Shown: positions 1 to 9,111, counted from the stretch's first letter. The stretch: DNA of 64,000 nt from CAWBBA01 sp963741625 (GCA_963741625.1 CAVUIT010000009.1:1-64000), one strand, 5' to 3'. Notes: generated by a model from the letters alone, not told the origin. Numbers and translations are program-made.

Positions 1-77
1 AAATGTGCCATGCGCTTGACATCTCGGGGGTCTCCAGGATCGCAGATCATCAATTATCTTTCAGGTTATGAAATCCT

Positions 78-1449
78 CTAATTTGACTGTACCCATCCCT
101 TGGGCCACGCGCGCTCGTAATTGCGCCTCAAGGCAGAGCGGAAAGGAACAGGTTTTGTGGCATCAAAGCCAACTTTGCCCACAAGAGCGGGGAAACGAGT
201 CTCTTCGGTGTTCGGAAATGTTCCGGTCAGGACATCCGCTGATGGATCAAACGGCCACCCCCGGGCATTATTTATAATAAGCAAATCACGGCTCGGATTC
301 ACGCGAGTTGCCATCGCATAATACACATCTCTATAGTCATAAATATTTATATCCGGATCTACTGCTACAACCATCTTTGTGTTAATCCATGGCGATCCCA
401 TCACCTGTAGAAGGGCATCCGTGACCTGTCCATCGTAAACCGGCTCCACTTGGATGATTACCGATAATGCACCGCCCCCTTGCGGGAAATGGACATCATG
501 CACCTTCAATCCCATTCCCATGAGCCGCTCATAAATAATCGCTTCATGGAATATCCGCGGCATCTCTTGGTGGTCCGTAAAGGGGGTGCACTGATGATGA
601 CGATAGATAGGGTCTTTACGCATAGTTATTGCGGTGATCTCGAAAACCGGCTGTTGCATCTGATATGGGCAGAAAAGCATTGTTGGACCGGGGTTCGGCC
701 CATCCGGTGCCGTTCTGGTCTCGTTTACATATCCCTCAATAACTATCGATGCGTCTGCGGGAATCGGCAGATCAACGGTTATACCTCGGGTAACTTCGGC
801 CTTTCGCCCGGTGATGTTTTCGAACAGTTCGTACTCACACCACCCTTCATGAAGATAAGAATAACACGCAGCGAGTTCCCAGGCCGGATGCGCCCCGATG
901 ACGATGGCCTGTGGCATTCTGGTCCCTAGCTTCCTATGCTTGGCCAGGATCTGATTGGCTGTGGGAGTGACGAAGGACGTCACCATTTCATTGCTGCTCA
1001 TGACACCGGAGCGCGGAAACATCTGGTTGTACTGGCCGGTTTCAGGGTCTCGGTGCACGGCAAAACTCGTACAATACGGATAGATATCGATCTCCGTGTG
1101 CCGCACGACGGGAAGCATAGAGAGATCGACATCGTCTCCTTTAAGAATCCGTTCCTGACATGGGCCTCCATCAACCATCTTCACCGGTTTGGGTCCGGAT
1201 CGTCCTACTTCGGCCAAAGTCGGAACCACATTTTTCGGTTCGCAACCAGAGAACTCGAGCCTGAGCCCGCCGCGTGGAAAACAACAAATCCACAATACGG
1301 AAATCCCCGTAGCCATTGATAGTATTAAATACTATCGTATCCTTTGCCTGAGCAACTAACGCACCAATGTGATCCAAGTCCACAGGTTTGTTGACCTGAA
1401 TATGGTCTGCCTCATGCTCCTTCAGGAAAGAGTGGAGGTCTTTGCCCAT
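78..1449 (-). CDS. UbiD-family decarboxylase (frameshifted)
   Basis: UbiD-type decarboxylases use prenylated FMN for non-oxidative (de)carboxylation of aromatic or alpha,beta-unsaturated acids. The reading frame starts at 1449 (MGKDLHSFLKEH) and carries the family-typical FNTINGYGDFRIVDLLFSTRR segment, then continues in another frame from GCEPKNVVPTLAEVG to the stop at 78. Removing one base at about 1247-1251 restores the segment ARVLGCEPKNVV, giving roughly 456 residues, close to the usual length of the family. It is the last gene of the minus-strand cluster, 3 bp downstream of the dehalogenase homologue, so both are probably co-transcribed. No ubiX (prFMN maker) lies in the window. The substrate is unknown; an aromatic carboxylate is inferred from the neighbours. 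The indel may be a sequencing error. Confidence 0.85.
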
Positions 1450-1452
1450 GTG

Positions 1453-2748
1453 TCACCTCTCGGCGGAATCGTTGTTTATTCGGGAATGCCTTCCCGTCGG
1501 ATATAAAGGTGGATAGAAAATTTCCGCTCCTTTGATCCAAAGCTTATCTAGGGCAGGTGTCGTCCGCACAAACCAGCGGATCAGATCATGCCCTATCCCT
1601 GCTTTCTTGTTGAAGGGACAAACGTTTATGCACTGGTAACAATCTATATGGTACATGCCCTTGTCCGTTTTAGCCCCGTTTCGCCACCAGAAGCGAAGAC
1701 ACTTCTCACCATCAAAGGGCCATTTTAGAAGGCCGGGATTTGTCGATGCGGTTCTCGCCTTGTGTGTCCGTGAGCCGTACAAAATCGCTTGGGGAGGACA
1801 ATACTCTGCGCATCGTTGACAAGCAGAGCAGAACTCGGTAACGCCAAAATCAATGGGCTTGGTAGGTTGGAGCGGTAAGTCGGTCAGAACTTTGCACAAT
1901 CGTCCTCTGGGCCCAAATTCAGGCGTAATTAATGCGCCGAACCGAGCTAATTGACCAAGCCCGGCATCCACGGCTAACGGCACACTCAATGTGGTGTCAT
2001 TGCCGCACGCAAGGGCTGTGTAGCCGAGACTTGCAATGAACTTAGCCATGGCAGGAGCCAAGAAGGCCATTTTGGAATAACCCAGGCCTGCGGCCGCGCT
2101 GGCTCGGGCAGTGGGAGCATGCTTGACCATGTCATAGTTCGTCTCGATGGCCATCACCACGGCATATTTCACCGCTTCAGGCATTTTTTCGTCCAGGTCT
2201 ACCGGAACGTGGCCATAGCGATCCCAACCTGGTTTGTACACCCACGTCCTGTTGAGCTCGGTTATGCCCACCAGACTCGCGCCCAGGAAGAGCGCAACAT
2301 CTTTTATGGTCTCCGACATTTCTGACGGATTTTGGACCCGCATTTTGGGAGGAGTCCAGGGCAGTCCGATGTTCCCCGCACTCCACGGCCCTTCCCAATC
2401 ATAAAAGCAGCCGAGTTTTTCACTCAGTCGCGGTCTTGTCCAATTGCCCGTATGACAATTGGTTGCCATGGCTGCATGAAACCCTGCTATGCGCAAAGCC
2501 AAATCGATTTGGGTATATCCTGGCTCGTCTCGTGGGACGGGACCTTGATCACCGATAACGGAAAGCAGCGTCTCCAGATACGATTGGTCCCACCCACCCG
2601 GCGGCACATATCCGCGTGAGAGTGGAGTCATACGCTCATCGTACCGATTGAGTGGTTCCACAATATCCTTTACGTATGCAGGTTGGGATAGTTGGTGAAC
2701 TCCTTTCCGTCGAAAGTATTTGCCCTTCACCGATACTGCTACGGACAT
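1453..2748 (-). CDS. Reductive dehalogenase homologue (cobamide/Fe-S), no Tat signal
   Basis: Reductive dehalogenases are corrinoid, double [4Fe-4S] enzymes that remove halogen from organohalides. The C-terminus has the family layout: FGVTEFC then CSACQRCAEYCP (Cys 307/310/313/317), followed by EKCLRFWWRNG and CYQCINVCPFN (Cys 350, 370, 373, 377). The upstream block CGNDTTLSVPLAVDAGLG and ITPEFGPRGRLCKVLTDLP matches the corrinoid/active-site region of the family. The start at 2748 is chosen because AAGGAG lies 6-8 bases upstream; a longer open frame to 2898 has no such site. There is no twin-arginine signal and no membrane-anchor (RdhB) gene next to it, so a cytoplasmic, catabolic rather than respiratory role is inferred. 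At 431 residues it is within the range of respiratory RdhA cores. It may act on another substrate; dehalogenase activity is not proved. Confidence 0.85.
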   Translation of the reverse strand: MSVAVSVKGKYFRRKGVHQLSQPAYVKDIVEPLNRYDERMTPLSRGYVPPGGWDQSYLETLLSVIGDQGPVPRDEPGYTQIDLALRIAGFHAAMATNCHTGNWTRPRLSEKLGCFYDWEGPWSAGNIGLPWTPPKMRVQNPSEMSETIKDVALFLGASLVGITELNRTWVYKPGWDRYGHVPVDLDEKMPEAVKYAVVMAIETNYDMVKHAPTARASAAAGLGYSKMAFLAPAMAKFIASLGYTALACGNDTTLSVPLAVDAGLGQLARFGALITPEFGPRGRLCKVLTDLPLQPTKPIDFGVTEFCSACQRCAEYCPPQAILYGSRTHKARTASTNPGLLKWPFDGEKCLRFWWRNGAKTDKGMYHIDCYQCINVCPFNKKAGIGHDLIRWFVRTTPALDKLWIKGAEIFYPPLYPTGRHSRINNDSAER

Positions 2749-2981
2749 GAGGTCTCCTTGTAGAGTACAGCGCTTCTCGATGCGACGAGGAGGCTGTTGC
2801 GTGACGCAATGCTTTCCCACGATCATGGTACGATGACGTGGATTGGGCCGCGGTATCTTCCGTGCGACCACGGACACGTCACAGTATGTCAGCCTCATGG
2901 AGCCTTGCCGGAATACTATGGAGCCCTGTTGCTCCCTGATGTGGCCCGAATTCAGCCCATTTTAGTGTTAAGGCAAGGCTC

Positions 2982-4473
2982 CTAAGCTGCTGAGCCGGCT
3001 GGAACCCCTTGGTCCATTGTGGTTCTGGACTGATGAAGGCTTTCCATGAACTGAATCGTCTCTGTGCTCGGCGGAGCAGAGACGAGCGAACCGATAACCA
3101 TGAAGAGCGCTGAAGCCGGCAAGGAAATGAGGATTTCTGCGAACATCGGCACGATATTAGAGAAATGTACCACGACGAATGTGATGAACCCTCCCACTAC
3201 ACTCAGGAATCCGCCCAGCGCATTGGCTCTCTTCCACCATATCCCGGCCAAGAGAGGAACAACGAAACTGGATCCTGTGCCTTCCACCAGAAGCCCTACA
3301 ATTACACCGATGGATTTGGTCTGAAAAATGGCCAAAATTGTGGTAAGGACTCCAATAAAGCAAATGAAGGCCTTGGCCGTGCGAATTACCTGGCCCTCCG
3401 GAGCAGCTGGATTGATGAATTTTCGATAGATGTTGTTCGAAAACTCCGCGCCCACGGCTAAAAGCATGCCGGAGGTGGTGGACATGATCGCTGCGAGGAT
3501 CGCAGCGAGAGCAAGTCCTCTAAGGAACGGCGAAAAGAGCTTATCCATGACGACGATGTAGGTGTTGTCTACGTTGGCCAGTTTTGGCTCTATGACCAAT
3601 GCCGCTGCTGCTACCCCGATATATCCCAACAAATGAAACACAAGTGACAAACCAGCAGTGAGCGACAACGACGCACGCCCTTGATTGACGTTTTTCGTAG
3701 TGAAAAGCCTCATGATGATGTGAGGTGACGAGAGCACGAACATGAAAACGCCAAGACTAATGCCGAAATATGTCCAGACTGAGGTTTTGGGATGTATTCC
3801 CAAATAATAAGGATTTACGGTCACGGCTTGCGACATGAGCGAACCGAAACCGCCAAAATGAATGATGGCTGTAATAGATAGTCCGACCATCAGGAAGAAC
3901 ATGAGTAGACCCTGAAAGAAATCAGTCCAGGTGACGGAAAGCATGCCGCCCAAAAGCACATAAATCACATAAACGGCGCCTACGATGACAACCGCATACC
4001 CGAAATCAAGCCCGAGCATGTAAGCTGTCGCGAGACCAGCTCCCATCAGCTGAGGCACAATATACGCGGGGAAAAGAATGAGGACGAAAATGGTCGTGGC
4101 AATGGCCGTGCCGCCGCTAAAGCGTTCGGCGAAAAAGCTCGTCATCGTGAATTTTCCCCTCAGTTCACTGAATCTTCTCAAAGGACCGGTGGCCAGGAGC
4201 ATGCAAAAGATGAATCCCAGGGTGGAGCTTACACCGAACGACATGGTGGTGAGTGACCATCCCAAACGGTACGCAAGGCCAAGAAAACCCATGAAACTTC
4301 CGGCGCTCACCAGGGTTGAAAAAAGGGCCACTCCGTTGACAAAAAAACCAATTGACCTGTTCGCTCCCCAATAGGTCGCTTCCCCCCCTACCAGCCGTTC
4401 TCCGAAAGTACAGAGCTATGCCCAGGCATAGAGCGAAATAGCCTACGAATATGACGAGCTCTAAATATTTCAT
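2982..4473 (-). CDS. Sodium/solute symporter (SSS family, frameshifted)
   Basis: A multi-pass inner-membrane carrier of the solute:sodium symporter family, about 12-13 hydrophobic segments. The start (MKYLELVIFVGYFALCLGIALYF) is in one frame and the rest, from GVALFSTLVSAGSFMGFLGLAYR onwards, in the next. The frames meet at a run of seven A (plus strand, 4341-4347); with six the protein reads through as NWFFVNGVALFSTLVSAG, a very typical SSS helix-1 region. The neighbouring small membrane protein at 4509-4730 is probably its accessory subunit. In this cluster it would import the sodium-coupled carboxylate substrate of the enzymes. The substrate cannot be deduced from the sequence. The indel is most likely a homopolymer error. 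Confidence 0.88.
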
Positions 4474-4508
4474 GGTTCGTGTTCTCCAAATCGTTCAAAG
4501 GCAGTGGA

Positions 4509-4730
4509 CTAACTGTCTTCCCATTTGCTCAGGACAGGAATCGCAACCACACTAGCGATGACGGAAACGACCCCTATGACGATCATCCCCCACGTGATCA
4601 ATGGAATGCCTGCCAGCTGAATGGAACTAAAGCGGCCTATAATTCCTATCCAGCAGAGCAACCATGCGCCGAAGATCACGATTCCCAAATAGAGACCCGG
4701 GTTTTTCATCGAAATGTAATCTTTACTCAT
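4509..4730 (-). CDS. Small accessory membrane protein of the sodium symporter
   Basis: A 73-residue protein with two hydrophobic segments (NPGLYLGIVIFGAWLLCWIG and IPLITWGMIVIGVVSVIASV) ending in a short charged tail. The start MSKDYISMKN at 4730 has AGGAGG 6 bases upstream, whereas the open frame extends to 4799 without one. Small two-helix proteins encoded just before SSS carriers are known (for example the YhdT/DUF997 partner of PanF), and its place 35 bp before the symporter suggests the same kind of role. The exact family is not recognised. Confidence 0.7.
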   Translation of the reverse strand: MSKDYISMKNPGLYLGIVIFGAWLLCWIGIIGRFSSIQLAGIPLITWGMIVIGVVSVIASVVAIPVLSKWEDS

Positions 4731-4752
4731 CTCTGGCCTCCTTAGCTTTTGA

Positions 4753-5469
4753 TCAGGGAAATGTGGAATTCTCGAGGAAATCCAGCCGATGTATCTCATA
4801 CGAGCACGTCAGCTTTTTCCGGGAATGAGGGTTGAACAATTCTGAACGGAAATGGCTGCCGAAAATCGTTTCGTGAGCGAGCAAAGGAACAGTGCCGGAG
4901 AATATGGCCATTCCACTCATGTTTGCGTCGGTCAACTGAGACTTCACCAGGTGCATCAGGTCCGGTGGAGAAATAATGGTGGCCAGGGTAGCTTCCTGAT
5001 AGAGAACGAGTTCACTCGTGGGAGTTTGTTTCACCCAGCTTCGCAGAATAAGATTGTCCCAGACGGATTCCACGTCGGCATATCTCCAGACCTGATCGGA
5101 AAGGACGTTGCCGCAGATTTGTTTGGATTTGACGAGACTATAGGTTTCCAAATCCCTGTCGGTGTGGTCACTTCCCACGCCCACAAAGATTTCATCACGG
5201 TCGCATATGAGAACAAACTCGGCTTCGCCTGAAGTTGTGTCTCCAACGACGTCGATATGGGAGTTTGTGGTTAGAATGTCGCACAAGACAGGAAAAATCA
5301 TCGGAACTCGCGACGGCGCCGGCACTCCGAGCTTTTTCAGCTCATCAACATGTGCCTGCACAGCATCCAAGTCTCGGCCGACGTACCCAGCGTTCACCAT
5401 CCGTTGAATTTCAATCTGTTTCCAGGCCGAACCGTTTTCCGTAACAACTTCCACATTGAGAACTTTCAT
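4753..5469 (-). CDS. DUF2848-family protein
   Basis: A 238-residue soluble protein that I recognise as DUF2848 by the central block GEAEFVLICDRDEIFVGVGS followed by DHTDRDLE, SKQICGNVLSDQVWRYADV and LRSWVKQ. The acidic/His pattern EAEFVL...GSDHTD recalls fumarylacetoacetate-hydrolase-like folds, but that is only a resemblance. Members often sit in catabolic clusters with transporters and regulators. Its biochemical function is not known to me. It lies between the tautomerase and the symporter accessory gene and is 22 bp from the latter, so it is probably part of the same transcript. Confidence 0.75.
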   Translation of the reverse strand: MKVLNVEVVTENGSAWKQIEIQRMVNAGYVGRDLDAVQAHVDELKKLGVPAPSRVPMIFPVLCDILTTNSHIDVVGDTTSGEAEFVLICDRDEIFVGVGSDHTDRDLETYSLVKSKQICGNVLSDQVWRYADVESVWDNLILRSWVKQTPTSELVLYQEATLATIISPPDLMHLVKSQLTDANMSGMAIFSGTVPLLAHETIFGSHFRSELFNPHSRKKLTCSYEIHRLDFLENSTFP

Positions 5470-5507
5470 CGCTACTCACCTTCTCGATACTGCCCATGAA
5501 ACTCCGA

Positions 5508-5690
5508 CTATTTGTCCACGAGAAGCGATCCGGCAGTCGCGATATTTTCCTTCGAAAATTCCATGATGTGAATCATGAATTTCTCCTTGGGAATTCCGTA
5601 GACTTCGCTCGCAACCTTCGTTATTTCTTCCGCAAGTCTTCTCTTCACGTCGAGAGGAATTTCCGGACCCTTGATGGAAATGTGAGGCAT
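5508..5690 (-). CDS. 4-oxalocrotonate tautomerase-family enzyme
   Basis: Sixty residues beginning MPHISIKGPEIP. Proline directly after the initiator Met is the catalytic general base of 4-oxalocrotonate tautomerases, and the length is the family standard (about 60-70). The conserved middle (DVKRRLAEEITKVASEVYGIPKEKFMIHIME) agrees. An open frame runs further upstream to 5798, but only this start exposes Pro-1, and a purine-rich AGGAGGAAAACAGAAC lies just before it. The family ketonises dienols from aromatic-ring or haloacid breakdown; some relatives dehalogenate. In this cluster it could process a product of ring cleavage or of the dehalogenase. Substrate unknown. Confidence 0.85.
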   Translation of the reverse strand: MPHISIKGPEIPLDVKRRLAEEITKVASEVYGIPKEKFMIHIMEFSKENIATAGSLLVDK

Positions 5691-5712
5691 GTTCTGTTTT
5701 CCTCCTTCTGGC

Positions 5713-6060
5713 TTAATCAAAGTTATGAATTTCAAAAAGGAGACAGCCTTCGTCGCTTCGAAACGGGCCGTGTGGAGTATGTGGAGGCCGCACGGCATAC
5801 GTCCAAGGGCGAAACGTCTCCTCCCCGATAGTCAACGTCCCGGAAATTTGAAAAACTTCCTCCCAGTATTCATGTTCAAACGGCTCGGTGGTGAATGCCC
5901 CCGGCTGGAATCGAAGCAGCCTGGTCCGTGAGCCCTTCTTGCTTTCCTCATCCAAGCTTCCAGCCAGGATTTTCTGCTCTATGCCGGGTGGATAACCCGG
6001 AGGCGTTTCCCAACCTGAACTCATGTCCAATTCGTGAAATTCCAAGTGTGGTTTGAGCAT
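5713..6060 (-). CDS. Cupin-domain protein
   Basis: A 115-residue single-domain cupin. The segment EPFEHEYWEEVFQISGTLTIGEETFRPWTY is a cupin motif 1 variant, and VRPPHTPHGPFRSDEGCLLFEIHNFD forms motif 2 with paired His residues. These would bind a divalent metal. Small cupins in catabolic clusters act as isomerases, dioxygenases or small-molecule sensors; which applies here cannot be said. It is 21 bp from the tautomerase gene and follows the nitrilase-family gene, so it belongs to the same unit. Confidence 0.75.
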   Translation of the reverse strand: MLKPHLEFHELDMSSGWETPPGYPPGIEQKILAGSLDEESKKGSRTRLLRFQPGAFTTEPFEHEYWEEVFQISGTLTIGEETFRPWTYAVRPPHTPHGPFRSDEGCLLFEIHNFD

Positions 6061-6081
6061 GGTTACTCCCGATGCGATTTG

Positions 6082-6851
6082 TTATGTGAACACTCGATCA
6101 TGCAGAGCACTAAAATCTTTGCGGACCGAATCCACGGAAGCCATATCGATCTCAGCCGATACGAGGCATTCTTCTTCGGTTCCTTCAGCTGTAACATTGC
6201 CCAAGGGATCTACGATCATGCTGTGGCCCACGTACTGGTCCCCTCATCCGTGCCCGCACAATTGCACGAGATGAGGTATGCTAGATTCTCATGGGCTCTC
6301 ACTTTATTGAATAAGGTCCATGCCTCGAGTCGAATGAGGGGCCAAGCGGAAACCACCAGGAAGAATTGGCATCCCTCATCCACCATTTTCCGATAGAGCT
6401 CCGGAAAGCGCAGATCGTAACACGTGGAAAAACCTGCCTTCCCCCAAGGCGTAGACACAACAGCGACTTCGCGTCCTGCCGTAAGAAGCTCCCGTTCCCG
6501 GGACTGATACCCGAAAAGGTGAATTTTACGATACTTGGCTACAATGTCGCCGTGGGGATCCAGCATTAGGCTGGAATTGAACAGTTTGGAACCATCCGAT
6601 TCCACAAAACTGCCCATCAGGAGGTAACAGCCTCGTTCAGCGGCTTTCACTCGGAAGGAGCTTACCGTGGGACCGTCAATGGGTTCGGACTCACGTCCGT
6701 AGTTTTCAAAAGAGAAAAATCCGGTGGGCCATATCTCCGGCAGGAGCAACAAATCACTTTTCGGGCTCTTGTCAATCAGCTCCAAAGCATGCGCTAAGGC
6801 TTCTTCTTTGGTTTGCCCTTTTCGTTCGAATTGAATACTGGTCACACGCAT
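6082..6851 (-). CDS. Nitrilase-superfamily amidohydrolase (frameshifted near C-terminus)
   Basis: A carbon-nitrogen hydrolase of the Nit2/omega-amidase-like branch. The Glu-Lys-Cys triad is visible: LLLPEIW, KYRKIHLFGY and FSTCYDLRFPE. The first frame ends early (TSTWATA, stop at 6216); the expected continuation GDQYVGHSMIVDPLGNVTAEG, ending in LHDRVFT, lies in the next frame and stops at 6082. Adding one base to the run of four C at 6240-6243 (plus strand) joins them into about 257 residues, the normal size. It hydrolyses an amide or nitrile to a carboxylate; the substrate is unknown. It is 51 bp from the regulator gene and probably the first enzyme gene of the cluster. Confidence 0.87.
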
Positions 6852-6902
6852 CGTTTCAGCTCCCTTTTCAACGAGTTGCGGCGACTCGCGTGAAAAAGTG
6901 AA

Positions 6903-7565
6903 TTATGTTCCCAAGTTCTTCAGGATTTCCTTCTCCGTCGTGTTCAGGTGGTTGACCATGGCATTTACGGCACTCTCGACATTTTTGTTCCGAAAACCCT
7001 CAACTATGCTGGCATGTTCTTCCAAGACCCGCTGAATTCTTCCTGAGGTGGCCAAGGCTTTCAGCCCGAGAATTGCTATCAAAGTCCTTATTTGTTCAGT
7101 AATAGTAATGAGCAGGCTGTTGTTGTACCGATGAACCAAATCCATATGAAAGTCCTTGTCAGCCTCCAGAAATCCGCTAGGATCCTTTTCCTCGGCCCTC
7201 TGCTCCATCACCAACAGCATTTCATCCATTTCGTTGAAATCCGGTGCTCCCAGCCGCCCCACCAACTGCTCGATCACGTGTACTTCCACCATTCTCCTGA
7301 CTTCAAAGAAGTCCCGAATCTCCTTTTCAGAGAACTGGCGGAGCATAAAGCCTCGACCATTTACGGCAACAATGAACCCTTCACTGGCCAGCTGTAGCAG
7401 CGCTTCCCGAACCGGTGTACGAGAAACCTTGAGCATCCCCGCAAACTGGTTTGCAGTTATGATCTCTGCGGCCTTGATGCTTCCGGTGGTGAGAAGGTTC
7501 CTGATCTCTGAATAGGCCAAATCCTTAAATGTCTGCGGCCGTATTATGGGTTCAATCGTATTCAT
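6903..7565 (-). CDS. GntR-family regulator, FCD (FadR) subfamily
   Basis: A 220-residue transcription factor. The N-terminal winged helix (YSEIRNLLTTGSIKAAEIIT, then ANQFAGMLKVSRTPVREALLQL and EGFIVAVNGRGFMLRQF) is the GntR signature. The C-terminal FCD domain shows the helical metal-site pattern FLEADKDFHMDLVHRYNN and EEHASIVEGFRNKN (Asp/His/His type). It heads the minus-strand cluster and so probably represses it until a carboxylate effector binds the FCD domain. An imperfect palindrome just upstream at 7679-7695 is a candidate operator. Confidence 0.9.
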   Translation of the reverse strand: MNTIEPIIRPQTFKDLAYSEIRNLLTTGSIKAAEIITANQFAGMLKVSRTPVREALLQLASEGFIVAVNGRGFMLRQFSEKEIRDFFEVRRMVEVHVIEQLVGRLGAPDFNEMDEMLLVMEQRAEEKDPSGFLEADKDFHMDLVHRYNNSLLITITEQIRTLIAILGLKALATSGRIQRVLEEHASIVEGFRNKNVESAVNAMVNHLNTTEKEILKNLGT

Positions 7566-7678
7566 GGGTTGCCTTACAAAGGGGGGTAGTCAGATCTGCT
7601 GCCGGTGGGTCCCGGCGTTACATGGGATTCCCAAGCCAAGGATCTGAGTAAACTGATACATCCTGGATTGAGAGATCT

Positions 7679-7723
7679 TTGTATGCTGCATGTAACATGG
7701 AATACGCGGACGCAATTGTCAAG
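7679..7723 (-). promoter_or_regulatory. Candidate promoter and operator of the catabolic cluster
   Basis: On the minus strand a perfect TTGACA (7723-7718) is followed 17-19 bases later by a weak -10 region, which overlaps an imperfect palindrome (plus strand TTGTATGCTGCATGTAA, 7679-7695). This is the kind of short GTA/TAC-centred site used by FCD-type GntR regulators. A related TTACATG lies again at about 7619. Placement upstream of the regulator gene suggests autoregulation. This is inference from position and shape only. Confidence 0.35.
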
Positions 7724-8038
7724 ACTTTTTGGGCACGGAGTTCCGCCATGAAATTGTCCGATGAGAAGTGGAAAATAGAGCTAATCGTTGGAGAACTTAC
7801 CATCTCGATAAGGCGAGTACTCACGTTTTATCCTCACCATGAGGGGCTGACCCACTTATAATCTGGCCCAGTTTTTTATGGTCAGGCCAGCTTCCTGCCA
7901 AAGCCTGAACCGCTTTAAGGAGTGATAGTTCTGCGCCAGTTTTCCTACTCCTGGTCGGACCGAGGGGCCTGTCAGCGGTACAAATCTCCTCCAACGTTCA
8001 AGAAGCCTGCCTCATAAGTTTATCCTCGACATTTACTG

Positions 8039-8069
8039 TTGACAAACTTCATATATCTTTGATATCTTA
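8039..8069 (+). promoter_or_regulatory. Candidate sigma-70 promoter of a small RNA
   Basis: TTGACA at 8039-8044 is a perfect -35 box; 19 bases on lies TATCTT (8064-8069) as a moderate -10. A transcript starting at about 8075 would end at the intrinsic terminator at 8134-8162, with no gene between. Spacing is slightly long, so confidence is moderate. Confidence 0.4.
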
Positions 8070-8074
8070 TGCGT

Positions 8075-8162
8075 GAATGTTGAAGAACTAAATTAACCGC
8101 GAGAACTTCAACACTCCATATACCTCCAAGGATGCCGGGCGTAATTCAGCCCGGCTTTTTTT
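8075..8162 (+). ncRNA. Candidate trans-acting small RNA (about 88 nt)
   Basis: The stretch lies between a promoter-like sequence and an intrinsic terminator and contains no meaningful ORF (only a five-codon ATG TTG AAG AAC TAA). It folds as a 5' hairpin with arms TGTTGAAG and CTTCAACA, a single-stranded linker containing ACCTCC (8121-8127 region), then the terminator hairpin. An exposed CCUCC is complementary to Shine-Dalgarno sequences and is the hallmark of some sRNAs that block translation. No family was recognised. Not a tRNA, and no coding potential is seen on the other strand. Confidence 0.4.
8134..8162 (+). terminator. Intrinsic terminator
   Basis: A perfect 7-bp stem GCCGGGC / GCCCGGC with an 8-base loop is followed by seven T. 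It ends the candidate small RNA; no protein gene lies immediately upstream on this strand. Confidence 0.8.
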
Positions 8163-8478
8163 GTACACAAAACAATTAGGCACGACTTCTGAGGCTTCGT
8201 AATAGCAGGTTGGTGTTGGTCTAGTGAGCCCTGTGAGCGGGCAGGGGCTTCGCTATAAAGGAGCGGGAGTCCCAGGGTATGGCTTTTTCCCCTGTACAAC
8301 GGTGTGTGCCTGTCCGCGTTGATGTTAAGGGGCTTTAGGTTGATGTCCTGGAGACTTTCCCTGGCGTCGAGGGAAGTATTTTGATAGATAGGCTTCGCGG
8401 TGCAGTGGTGGCTAGGGCAAGACACGCGGACGGGATGGCGGAGGCATTGGCATGCGCCATCAGGACGAGGGATGAGTG

Positions 8479-8766
8479 ATGGGAACCAAATCGTCTAAAA
8501 AAGACAGGGAAACACTGATGTTGGAAACTAGGGAATCCCGATTGCTGCTGTGGGAACTGCTACGGTTGAGGTATCCCCGGCGAGAACTGATCGAGAGACC
8601 AATTGCGGTCGATGAAATACTTGAAGAACTCAGGCAAGTTTTGAACCTTTTTCACCCAAGCAGCAAGAAATCCACCTTCAAGATATGGCAGCGTCTGAGG
8701 TTATGGCCTCCGCCTGAAATCCTTCACGATAGCAAGAAGCAAGTCTTGGATAGCCAGAATGACTGA
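8479..8766 (+). CDS. Hypothetical protein
   Basis: A possible 95-residue basic, Leu/Arg-rich protein (MGTKSSKKDRETLML...). A purine-rich GAGGGATGAG precedes the ATG. I recognise no family, and it lies in a gene-poor stretch next to an insertion sequence. It may be a remnant or non-coding. No membrane segment or signal peptide is visible. Confidence 0.3.
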   Translation: MGTKSSKKDRETLMLETRESRLLLWELLRLRYPRRELIERPIAVDEILEELRQVLNLFHPSSKKSTFKIWQRLRLWPPPEILHDSKKQVLDSQND

Positions 8767-8880
8767 CAGGAGTTCCAGTCTACAGGATTTTGGACTGTAG
8801 CGACGGAGACGGCATAACTTCTTCGCCAACTGATAATTCCAGTGCTGTCGTAGTTCCTCTCAAGAACCGAGAGGATCAAT

Positions 8881-9111
8881 TTGGGCCGGTTTGACAGAGC
8901 CTATTCTCTGCTCCAAAAGTGTGCCAGCATTGATGAAATCAAGGATATCCACGATAAGGCTCTGGCTGAAAGAGAGCCCTTTAATGGGCGTACTGAGGAT
9001 GTGGGATGGGGGCAAATCTTCTCTTGGCTCATTTTCGCCGACCTTTCGATGCGGCGAAGTTCAGAGATGAGGCAAAAGCAGACTTTGAGCCTGCACCCAC
9101 GCACATATTAA
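8881..9111 (+). pseudogene. Possible remnant of a mobile-element-associated protein
   Basis: The first part, YSLLQKCASIDEIKDIHDKALA, resembles the recurring ARTVDEVKDIRDKAEA-type motif of small proteins found in plasmid and phage regions. The remainder does not continue that family, and the only start is a TTG without a clear ribosome binding site. I read it as a decayed fragment in the gene-poor zone before the IS3 element; it may be chance. Confidence 0.2.

Noticed and set aside
7566..8038. Extra short frames (7618-7824 minus, 7679-7861 plus)
   Set aside because: No ribosome binding site or recognisable sequence; the stretch is better read as regulatory DNA of the catabolic cluster.
8108..8425. 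105-codon minus-strand frame next to the candidate small RNA
   Set aside because: Runs through the terminator hairpin, has no ribosome binding site and no recognisable composition.
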